Origin: an uncultured Sediminibacterium sp.
GTDB lineage: Bacteria > Bacteroidota > Bacteroidia > Chitinophagales > Chitinophagaceae
Direction of reading: 5' to 3'
Assembly: GCA_937907555.1 (NCBI GenBank)
Contig: CALEST010000234.1
Span: 1-10,599 of the forward strand
DNA length: 10,599 bases
Part shown: in pieces, positions 1-6,887 of the stretch
How the letters are laid out: every line of letters begins with the position of its first letter
How positions within the stretch are numbered: position 1 is the first letter of the stretch
The notes under the pieces: generated by a model
The model's input: the letters and a program-made list of their open reading frames with translations, nothing else
What the model was told of the DNA's origin: nothing
The model's database searches: none
Program-made: the position numbers and the translations under genes

Positions 1-827
1 GAGCATTGCAGGATTGGTATATCAAGTTTGCATTACAAACAGTTCCCGGGGTAGCGGAGGTAGCTTCTTTTGGTGGCTTTGAAAAACAATACCAGTTGGT
101 AGTTGACCCGGTGAAATTGCAGTATTATAATATCTCACTGATGGATGTAATGAATAAAGTGAAAGCGAATAACAATGATGTGGGTGGCAGAAAATTTGAA
201 ATGGCAGATATGGCTTATATCATCCGTGGTCTGGGTTATATTAAAAGCAAAGAGGATGTTGAGAATATAGCATTGAGTAATTACAATGGCATACCGGTAA
301 GGGTAAAAGATATTGGCTCTGTACAAATGGGCGGTGATTTACGTCTTGGCATATTTGATATGGATGGAAAAGGTGAAGTGGTTGGAGGAATTGTAGTGAT
401 GCGTTACAATGAAAATGCCAATAAGGTAATTGAAGCAGTGAAAGCAAAGATGAAAGAAGTGGAGAAAGGTTTGCCGGAGGGAGTAACCTTCAAAACATCA
501 TATGACCGCAGCACGTTGATACAAGAAGCGATTGATTCAGTCAAAGGAACGTTGATTGAGGAAATGATTGTGGTCTCTTTGGTCGTACTCATCTTCCTTT
601 TTCATTGGCGAAGTGCAGTAATTATTTTAATTCAGTTACCAATTTCTGTAGCGGCAGGTTTCATTTTTTTAGAAATGTTTGGCATCTCTTCCAACATTAT
701 GTCATTAACGGGTATTGCCCTCGCCATTGGCGTGGTAGTGGACGATGGTATTGTAATGGTGGAAAATGCTTACCGGCATATCAGCGAAGCACAATCAGCA
801 AAAATTAATTCATCCAACAAAGATTAA
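1..827 (+). CDS. cusA: CusA-type heavy-metal RND efflux pump, N-terminal fragment (5' partial, ends at premature stop)
   Basis: This is the inner-membrane, proton-driven pump subunit of a tripartite Cu(I)/Ag(I) efflux system. The reading frame is open from base 3, so the true start lies upstream; by comparison with E. coli CusA about 160 residues are missing. The TTG at 6 is an internal Leu codon of the conserved LQDWYIKFALQTVPGVAEVA stretch, not a start. Visible parts are the first periplasmic porter region (GGFEKQYQLVVDP; EVVGGIVVMRYNENA; LPEGVTFKTSYDRS), then TM2, TM3 and TM4. TM4 carries the proton-relay motif VVVDDGIVMVENAY, with Asp codons at 741 and 744; E. coli CusA has VDAAIVMIEN here. 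The frame ends at TAA 825-827, in the cytoplasmic loop after TM4, while homology continues in another frame from 830. The family assignment is secure. Whether this is a broken gene, a sequencing error or a true two-part pump cannot be decided from the sequence. Confidence 0.9.
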   Translation, partial: ALQDWYIKFALQTVPGVAEVASFGGFEKQYQLVVDPVKLQYYNISLMDVMNKVKANNNDVGGRKFEMADMAYIIRGLGYIKSKEDVENIALSNYNGIPVRVKDIGSVQMGGDLRLGIFDMDGKGEVVGGIVVMRYNENANKVIEAVKAKMKEVEKGLPEGVTFKTSYDRSTLIQEAIDSVKGTLIEEMIVVSLVVLIFLFHWRSAVIILIQLPISVAAGFIFLEMFGISSNIMSLTGIALAIGVVVDDGIVMVENAYRHISEAQSAKINSSNKD

Positions 828-832
828 GCATG
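806..832 (+). other. Frame change inside cusA (indel or split-gene junction)
   Basis: The upstream cusA frame stops at TAA 825-827 and the downstream frame (shifted by -1/+2) is closed at its own TAA 806-808, so any joining indel or slip must fall between about 806 and 827. The two predicted protein pieces together cover the family without an evident gap: the TM4-TM5 linker would be about 34 residues, somewhat longer than in E. coli CusA. No clear slippery heptamer such as A AAA AAC lies in this interval. The TAAGCATGG arrangement would allow termination-reinitiation. A one-base deletion is the simplest explanation. Confidence 0.75.
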
Positions 833-2755
833 GCAAAGTGGTTTAAAAGTAATAAAGACCCGTTGACAAGCAAGGAAAGGAGTGATATTATTGAAAAGTC
901 ATCCAAGCAGGTAGGGCCGGGTGTATTCTATTCCACCATCATTGTGGTTACGTCATTCCTTCCGGTTTTTTTATTAACCGGAATGGAAGGAAAATTGTTT
1001 CATCCGCTGGCATGGACAAAAACATTTATCCTGTTGATTGATGCAGTGCTGGCCATTACATTAACGCCGGTATTGATTTCATTTTTTCTGAAAGGAAGAT
1101 TAAAACCAGAAACTGCAAACCCCATCACCCGTACATTGGAAAGGATATACACTCCCATTCTGAAATGGTGTTTGAAATGGCGTAAGACCACCATTGCAGT
1201 TAACATTATCGCTTTGGCTACCGGCATTATCATGATGACCCGTCTCGGTTCTGAGTTTATGCCGCCGCTGGATGAAGGTTCATTGTTATTTATGCCTGTT
1301 ACATTGCCTGATGTTTCTAATTCAGAAGCAAAACGATTGCTACAGGTGCAGGATAAAATCATTCGCACAGTTCCCGAAGTGTCGCATGTATTGGGCAAGG
1401 CAGGCAGGGCAAATACAGCCACTGATAACTCCCCCATCAGCATGATAGAGACCATCATTTTACTGAAACCAAAATCAGAATGGCGGGCGGGGATGACAAA
1501 GGATGGTATCATCAATGAACTTAATTCAAAAATGCAGATACCCGGTGTTACTAATGGTTGGACACAGCCAATCATCAATCGTATTAATATGCTATCAACA
1601 GGTATCCGAACTGATGTGGGATTAAAAGTGTACGGACAAAACCTCGATAGCATTTATGCATTTGCACAAACCATAAAGAAACAGTTAGAAGGAATTGATG
1701 GTGTAAAAGATTTGTATGTAGAGCCAATTACCGGTGGTAAATATATTGACATTACTGTAAAGCGGGAAGAAATAGGTCGTTATGGATTAAGTGTGGATGA
1801 TGTGAACACTGTTATTGAAAGTGCATTAGGAGGGATGAAACTCACTACTACCATCGAAGGCCGTCAGCGTTTTTCAGTAAATGCAAGATACGGTCAGGAT
1901 TTCCGGAACAACTTCGAAGCCTTGAAACGAATACAAGTACAAACAATGAATTTCGGCCCCATTCCATTGGAGGCTGTAGCAGATATTAAAATAAGTGATG
2001 GTCCGCCGATGATTAACTCTGAAAATGCAATGCTAAGAGGTACTGTTTTATTTAATGTGAGAGAAAGAGATTTGGGAAGTACAGTGAAAGAAGCACAAGA
2101 GAGATTAAACCAGATGATAACTAAATTACCTAAAGGTTATTTCCTGGAATGGAGCGGTCAATGGGAAAACCAGATAAGGGCTAACCGCACATTGAAAATG
2201 ATTTTACCAATTGTACTCATTATCATTTTTATGGTGCTTTATTTTACTTACCACTCTTTCAAAGAAGCATTCATTACCATGATAACGGTTCCCTTTGCAT
2301 TAATCGGCGGCGTATTCATGGTTTATTTTTATGGCATCAATTTATCGGTGGCAGTGGCCGTTGGGTTTATTGCACTTTTCGGCATGGCAATTGAAACGGC
2401 CATGCTGATGACCATTTACCTGAATGAAGCCATGCAAAACATGGTAGCAAAACATGGAAACTCTAAAGCAACACTTACCCCAGCAATTATAAGGGAATTT
2501 GTTATCGAAGGGTCTGCAAAAAGACTACGGCCCAAACTGATGACAGTGTCGGTCGGGCTTTTTGGTTTAATTCCTATTCTTTGGGCTACCGGTGTAGGCA
2601 GTGATATAATGCGGCCTATTACTATCCCCTTAATTGGGGGAACTATTTCATCCACTATTTATGTATTACTGATTACACCTGTAATATTTGAAATGATAAA
2701 AGAACGAGAACTCAAACGTAAAGGAAAAATTGAATTAATAGATGTTAAAGAATAA
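830..2755 (+). CDS. cusA: CusA-type heavy-metal RND efflux pump, C-terminal portion (TM5-TM12)
   Basis: This continues the CusA homology of the preceding frame. The 641-residue reading frame begins in the TM4-TM5 cytoplasmic loop, then shows TM5/TM6 (QVGPGVFYSTIIVVTSFLPV; GMEGKLFHPLAWTKTFI), TM7 near WRKTTIAVNII, the second periplasmic region, and TM8-TM12 ending near residue 626. NRINMLSTGIRTDVGLKVYG, with Met254 (codon 1589-1591), matches the NRIDMLSTGI segment of Cu/Ag pumps, whereas CzcA-type Zn/Co pumps lack that Met; this supports monovalent Cu/Ag as substrate. GSEFMPPLDEGSLLFMPVTL is also well conserved. The ATG at 830 is two bases after the upstream TAA and has no clear ribosome-binding site, so it may be an internal Met of one interrupted gene (total visible length about 915 residues) or a reinitiation start. 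The 3' end overlaps the next gene by 14 bases, which implies coupled translation. Confidence 0.9.
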   Translation: MAKWFKSNKDPLTSKERSDIIEKSSKQVGPGVFYSTIIVVTSFLPVFLLTGMEGKLFHPLAWTKTFILLIDAVLAITLTPVLISFFLKGRLKPETANPITRTLERIYTPILKWCLKWRKTTIAVNIIALATGIIMMTRLGSEFMPPLDEGSLLFMPVTLPDVSNSEAKRLLQVQDKIIRTVPEVSHVLGKAGRANTATDNSPISMIETIILLKPKSEWRAGMTKDGIINELNSKMQIPGVTNGWTQPIINRINMLSTGIRTDVGLKVYGQNLDSIYAFAQTIKKQLEGIDGVKDLYVEPITGGKYIDITVKREEIGRYGLSVDDVNTVIESALGGMKLTTTIEGRQRFSVNARYGQDFRNNFEALKRIQVQTMNFGPIPLEAVADIKISDGPPMINSENAMLRGTVLFNVRERDLGSTVKEAQERLNQMITKLPKGYFLEWSGQWENQIRANRTLKMILPIVLIIIFMVLYFTYHSFKEAFITMITVPFALIGGVFMVYFYGINLSVAVAVGFIALFGMAIETAMLMTIYLNEAMQNMVAKHGNSKATLTPAIIREFVIEGSAKRLRPKLMTVSVGLFGLIPILWATGVGSDIMRPITIPLIGGTISSTIYVLLITPVIFEMIKERELKRKGKIELIDVKE

Positions 2756-3995
2756 ACTACTTCCGGCATTATTTGCATTATCTGTTGCTTACAGCAGCAG
2801 TGCTCAAACCTTAAAGCTCGATGCTCTTATTGACAGCATCAAAGTATCACATCCGGTACTGAAAATGTATGATAATGAAATCCGCTCAATGGACGAAGCT
2901 GCCAAAGGAGCAAGAAGCTGGATGCCGCCCCAGGTTGGCATCGGCCAGTTTATGACACCTTATGATGTACGTTTATGGCACAGGGAAGGAGATATTCCCG
3001 GCATGGGCTCAGTGATGGTTTCGGGAGAACAGATGTTTCCGAATAAGAAAAAACTGGATGCGGATGAACGCTACATGAAAGCAATGTCATCCGTGGAGAA
3101 AGAAAAGAAAAATGCCACCCTAAATGAGCTAATCAATGATGCAAAACAGTTTTACTACGAATGGATAATCCTGAAAAAGAAATTGGTGATACTGGATGAG
3201 AATGAAAAAATTCTTGATTTCATGATTAAGAATGCTGAAATACGTTATAAAAACGGGTTGGAAAAAATCAGTGCCTATTATAAAGCGAAAGCTGCATTGG
3301 GCGATGTAAAGAATATGCAGTTGATGTTTGAGAACGATATCCGTGAAAAAAGAATCCGCCTGAATGCGTTAATGGGAAGAAATGCTATGATTGATTTTGA
3401 TATTGACAGCACTTATCAGTTAAGTGATTATTCCGGCATTGTATTCGACAGCACTCTTTTTTACAGTAACCGCAGCGATTTAAAATCACTGGACCAGGAA
3501 ATTAATCTCAACAGGCTGAAACAGGAAACAGAGAAAGCTGCACTCAAACCACAATTTGGAATTCGCTACGACAATATGTTTGGCTTTGGCGGTCAGCCTT
3601 TGCAATACACTATTATGGGTATGGTGCGGATTCCTATGGCGAAATGGTCATCAAAGATGAATAAGGCCAATATCGAAAGTTTGAAATGGAAAAGCAACGC
3701 CATTCAATCACAGAAAGAAATGATGGTGAACGAATACAGCGGGATGGCTTATGGTATGCGTAATGAATTAGAGTTAAAGAAAAAACAACTTAAACTCTAT
3801 GAGGAAAATATTATTCCTGCATTGAAAAATAATTATAAGACGATGCAATTGGGATATGAACAAAACACTGAGGAGCTATTTATGCTTTATGATGCCTGGG
3901 AAAGGTTGAATATGAAACAACTTGAATACATAGAATTGCTGAACCAGTCACTTAGGTTACAAGTAACGATTGAAAGAATTATTGAAAAAAAATAA
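2742..3995 (+). CDS. cusC: TolC/CusC-like outer-membrane efflux channel protein
   Basis: This is the predicted outer-membrane channel of the tripartite efflux complex, which would accept metal from the CusA/CusB parts. The 417-residue product has a Sec signal peptide (MLKNKLLPALFALSVAYSSS, likely cleaved after SSA before Gln22) with no lipobox Cys, unlike lipidated E. coli CusC. The mature part shows the two-repeat layout of the OEP family: a helical segment from LDALIDSIKVSHPVLKMYDN, a strand region around WMPPQVGIGQFMTPYDV, long charged helices (KKLVILDENEKILDF; ENDIREKRIRLNALMGR), a second strand region (KPQFGIRYDNMFGFGG), and a final long helix ending IERIIEKK. The first strand region is rich in Met, common in copper-handling members. 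The start codon overlaps cusA by 14 bases, and the next gene begins 10 bases after the stop. It is slightly shorter than E. coli CusC (about 457 residues). The family is clear; the metal substrate is inferred from neighbours. Confidence 0.88.
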   Translation: MLKNKLLPALFALSVAYSSSAQTLKLDALIDSIKVSHPVLKMYDNEIRSMDEAAKGARSWMPPQVGIGQFMTPYDVRLWHREGDIPGMGSVMVSGEQMFPNKKKLDADERYMKAMSSVEKEKKNATLNELINDAKQFYYEWIILKKKLVILDENEKILDFMIKNAEIRYKNGLEKISAYYKAKAALGDVKNMQLMFENDIREKRIRLNALMGRNAMIDFDIDSTYQLSDYSGIVFDSTLFYSNRSDLKSLDQEINLNRLKQETEKAALKPQFGIRYDNMFGFGGQPLQYTIMGMVRIPMAKWSSKMNKANIESLKWKSNAIQSQKEMMVNEYSGMAYGMRNELELKKKQLKLYEENIIPALKNNYKTMQLGYEQNTEELFMLYDAWERLNMKQLEYIELLNQSLRLQVTIERIIEKK

Positions 3996-4005
3996 AACCA
4001 GTTAT

Positions 4006-5508
4006 ATGAAAAGAAGGTCTTTTATAAAGCTGTCCGGTCTTAGTGCCGGAACCGTCATCACCGGTGGCACCGTTGCTGGCTTTCTTGCCAGTTGCTCCGG
4101 ATGTAAAAAAGAACATCACCGGGGTTTAATGACTGAACCGGTAATGGTCACTGAAGGCGATTTTTCAACACTACTTTCTTTTCCATCACAGGCCGGAGCA
4201 AATCATACTCTTACGGCACAATCAACGACTGCGAATTTGAAAGGGACGAATATTCCTATTTTAGGTTATCAGCCCAACAGTTTATTAGGCCCTTCATTCA
4301 GAATAAACAAAGGCGATAACGTAAACATACTTTTGCAGAACAATCTTTCCGAACAAACAAATATACATTGGCATGGGTTAAAAATTCCTGCTCTTATGGA
4401 TGGACATCCCGACCAATTGGCAAATGCAGGCGGAACATTTCGCTACCAGTTTACCGTAAACCAACGGGCAGGGTTAAGCTGGTATCATCCGCATCCGCAT
4501 GAAATGACGGGTAAGCAGGTGTTCCAGGGTCTTGCAGGTTTGTTTATTATTAATGATGCTGAAGAAGCGCCGCTCAATCTCCCATCGGGTCAGTATGAGC
4601 TTCCTTTAGTAATACAGGATAAACGTATTTCATTAAATGGAATCACTTATAATCCTTCAATGGAGGAAGTGATGGCGGGTTATATGGGAGAATCAATTGT
4701 TGTCAACGGTATTTACTCACCATATACTGAGGTTGACACCCGTTTCTATCGTCTTCGCATTTTAAATGGTTCCAATGCAAGAGTGTATAACCTTGCATTG
4801 AGCAATAATGCTGATATGGTAATAATAGGAAACGATGGAGGTCTTTTAAAAAACCCGGTTACCGTAAAAGAAATAATAGCTGCACCCGGTGAAAGACTGG
4901 ATGTACTGGTAAACTTTGGCGGAGTATCAGTTGGCACAGAAATATATTTAACCAGCAAAGAGTTTGGTAATGGCGGAGATGCACAAGGCAAGCAGCATTT
5001 TAAAATCATGAAGTTTAAAGTAACCAGAAGTGTTACCGATACATTCACTGTTCCTGCAATCCTTTCAAACGTAACAACTGTTCCGGCTTCATCAGCTGTT
5101 AAGACAAGAACATTTGAAATTTCCAATGCAATGGAGCATCATGGGTATCCTATGAATGATGGAATGCAAATGCGTCACCGTATCAACGGAAAATTGTTTG
5201 ATAGCAACAGGATAGATGAAAATGTTGCTGCAAATACCAATGAAATATGGGTATTTGATAACAGCAAGGGCGATGAGCCACATCCCATGCATTTGCATGG
5301 TGTTTTTTTTCAGGTATTGGAGCGAACCGGCGGGAGAGGAAATCGTATTGGATCGGAAGCTGGGTGGAAAGATACTGTGTTGGTCATGCCCGGTGAAGTT
5401 GTTAAGGTGATTGTACCCTTTGAAAACAATACAGGAAAATTTGTTTTCCACTGTCATAACCTCGAACATGAAGATGATGGTATGATGTTACAATATCAAT
5501 TGAGTTAA
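4006..5508 (+). CDS. CueO-like multicopper oxidase, Tat-exported probable lipoprotein
   Basis: A three-cupredoxin-domain copper oxidase predicted to oxidise Cu(I) to Cu(II) outside the cytoplasm with reduction of O2 to water. All four copper-ligand motifs are intact: HWH (H121, H123), HPH (H161, H163), HPMHLH (H426, H429, H431) and HCHNLEH followed by Met493 (H482, C483, H484, H488), which gives the type 1 and the type 2/3 sites. Domain 2 resembles CueO (SIVVNGIYSP; RFYRLRILNGSNARVYN; GNDGGLL; APGERLDVLV). Residues 376-391 (MEHHGYPMNDGMQMRH) form a short Met/His-rich stretch at the place where CueO has its Met-rich insert, just before INGKLFD. The N-terminus MKRRSFIKLSG is a Tat motif and is followed by FLASC with Cys30, a lipobox. 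I chose ATG 4006 because it starts this signal directly; an in-frame TTG at 3970 lies inside cusC. The length of 500 residues is close to CueO (516). Gaps to neighbours are 10 and 12 bases. Confidence 0.93.
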   Translation: MKRRSFIKLSGLSAGTVITGGTVAGFLASCSGCKKEHHRGLMTEPVMVTEGDFSTLLSFPSQAGANHTLTAQSTTANLKGTNIPILGYQPNSLLGPSFRINKGDNVNILLQNNLSEQTNIHWHGLKIPALMDGHPDQLANAGGTFRYQFTVNQRAGLSWYHPHPHEMTGKQVFQGLAGLFIINDAEEAPLNLPSGQYELPLVIQDKRISLNGITYNPSMEEVMAGYMGESIVVNGIYSPYTEVDTRFYRLRILNGSNARVYNLALSNNADMVIIGNDGGLLKNPVTVKEIIAAPGERLDVLVNFGGVSVGTEIYLTSKEFGNGGDAQGKQHFKIMKFKVTRSVTDTFTVPAILSNVTTVPASSAVKTRTFEISNAMEHHGYPMNDGMQMRHRINGKLFDSNRIDENVAANTNEIWVFDNSKGDEPHPMHLHGVFFQVLERTGGRGNRIGSEAGWKDTVLVMPGEVVKVIVPFENNTGKFVFHCHNLEHEDDGMMLQYQLS

Positions 5509-5520
5509 TCAAAGCAGAAA

Positions 5521-6885
5521 ATGAAAAAACTATTTATTTTTAGTTGCCTGTTGTTGATTTTTGCTGTGTTTGCCTGCAACAATAATAAAGACCCTCATGC
5601 AGAGCATAAGACAGTAACAACAAAGGAAATGTATACCTGTCCTATGCCTGAAGATTCTGTATTCAGCGATAAGCCGGGTAAATGCCCCAAGTGCGGAATG
5701 GATTTAGTGAAGATGCAACAGGATAACCATGAACATGATAAAGTTGAGTACACCTGCCCAATGCACCCTGAAATCATCAGGGATAAGCCAGGCACATGTC
5801 CAATTTGCGGAATGGAATTGGTAAAAAAAGAAACCGGCGGCAAGCAATTAGGTGATGTAGAACTGGAATCTTTGCTGAAACCTACCAATGAATTTGTTAT
5901 ATCATCAATTCCTGTAACAACAATAGAGAAAAGAGGTGAGCAAATAGAAATAGAAGCGTTAGGAAGTATTGCTTATGATACAAGACAGGTAGGGAGTATT
6001 TCAGCAAGAGTTTCCGGCAGAATTGAAAAATTATATGTGCGATACCGCTATCAGAAAATAAATAAAGGACAAAAGATACTGGACATTTATAGTCCCGAAT
6101 TACTTGCCGCCCAGCAAAATCTTTTATTCCTGCTCAAGAATGATGCAGAAAACACAACATTCATACAGGCAGCAAAAGAAAAACTGTTGCTGCTTGGTAT
6201 GAGTAATGATCAACTACAACAGGTCATTCAATCGGGTAAGCCATCTTTAACCATTTCGGTTTATAGTAATTATAGTGGTCATATTCATGAAGCAGCAAAT
6301 GCAGGAGCCATGAATACATCCACAGGAATCATGAAAGATATTTCATTAATAACCGAGGAGCTTTCGTTAAAAGAAGGAATGTATATTCAGAAAGGGCAAT
6401 CTATTTTCACTGTCTTTAATCCCGGCAGGGCATGGACTATTCTCAACATTTATGGAGATAATCAGTCATTAATAAAAGTTGGGAATACTGTAAGAGTTGT
6501 TCCTGAAACGGCACCGGATAGAGATTTCAGGGCAAGCATTGATTTCATTGAACCATTTTACCGGAAGGAGAGCAAAACACTCACTGCGAGAGTTTACTTT
6601 GATAACAGCAAACTGAAAATTCCAATCGGAAGCCAGGTAAAGGCAACCATTTTCGGAAATACCAAAGATGCATACTGGTTGCCAAAGGAGGCAGTGCTTT
6701 CCTTAGGAATGGATAAAGTAGTGTTCAGTAAAACAAACGGAGGATTTATGGCAGTAAAAATCAGTACTGGTTTTATTCATAAAAAAAACATACAAATTGT
6801 AAGTGGATTGACAGCAACAGATTCCGTAGCCGCTAATGCCCAATATTTAATGGACAGTGAGAGTTTTATCAAAATTAAAAACTGA
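5521..6885 (+). CDS. cusB: CusB-like RND periplasmic adaptor lipoprotein with two heavy-metal-binding domains
   Basis: Membrane-fusion protein expected to bridge CusA and CusC and to pass metal to the pump. The N-terminus is a lipoprotein signal (MKKLFIFSCLLLIFAVFAC, lipid Cys19). Two HMBDs follow: copy 1 with Cys40 (YTCPMPEDSV...PGKCPKCGMDLV), which lacks the usual His after CPM and is one residue longer, and copy 2 with Cys79 (YTCPMHPEII...PGTCPICGMELV), with the His-containing linker DNHEHD between them. From about residue 145 the adaptor core appears: barrel and lipoyl halves (ARVSGRIEKLYVRY; INKGQKILDIYSPELLAAQQ), a helical hairpin (AAKEKLLLLGMS), lipoyl return (YSNYSGHIHE; EGMYIQKGQSIFTVFNPGRA) and a C-terminal barrel (YWLPKEAVLSLGMDKVVF). 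An insert at about residues 257-280 between the lipoyl strands is absent from the next adaptor. Length is 454 residues against about 407 for E. coli CusB. The next gene starts 2 bases after its stop. Confidence 0.92.
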   Translation: MKKLFIFSCLLLIFAVFACNNNKDPHAEHKTVTTKEMYTCPMPEDSVFSDKPGKCPKCGMDLVKMQQDNHEHDKVEYTCPMHPEIIRDKPGTCPICGMELVKKETGGKQLGDVELESLLKPTNEFVISSIPVTTIEKRGEQIEIEALGSIAYDTRQVGSISARVSGRIEKLYVRYRYQKINKGQKILDIYSPELLAAQQNLLFLLKNDAENTTFIQAAKEKLLLLGMSNDQLQQVIQSGKPSLTISVYSNYSGHIHEAANAGAMNTSTGIMKDISLITEELSLKEGMYIQKGQSIFTVFNPGRAWTILNIYGDNQSLIKVGNTVRVVPETAPDRDFRASIDFIEPFYRKESKTLTARVYFDNSKLKIPIGSQVKATIFGNTKDAYWLPKEAVLSLGMDKVVFSKTNGGFMAVKISTGFIHKKNIQIVSGLTATDSVAANAQYLMDSESFIKIKN

Positions 6886-6887
6886 TT

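Noticed and set aside
813..859. The peptide SNKD occurs both at the end of the first cusA frame and near the start of the second, 35 bases apart, hinting at a small duplication that shifted the frame.
   Set aside because: The codons differ (tcc aac aaa gat versus agt aat aaa gac) and flanking bases do not match, so a recent duplication is not supported; chance is adequate.
1000..1653. Long open frame of 217 codons on the minus strand inside cusA.
   Set aside because: It lies wholly opposite a strongly conserved RND coding region and shows no recognisable domain; it is an antisense shadow.
3970..4005. TTG at 3970 as a start for the multicopper oxidase, adding 12 residues.
   Set aside because: The added residues would precede the Tat motif and overlap the cusC end; ATG 4006 places the signal peptide at the N-terminus.
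6777..6795. Run of eight A (CAT AAA AAA AAC) in the first adaptor, containing an in-frame A AAA AAC slippery heptamer.
   Set aside because: A -1 slip gives only a short tail before a stop, no stimulatory hairpin is obvious, and the zero frame encodes a conserved adaptor end. Similar eight-base runs occur at about 3985, 5302 and 9326 in this AT-rich DNA.
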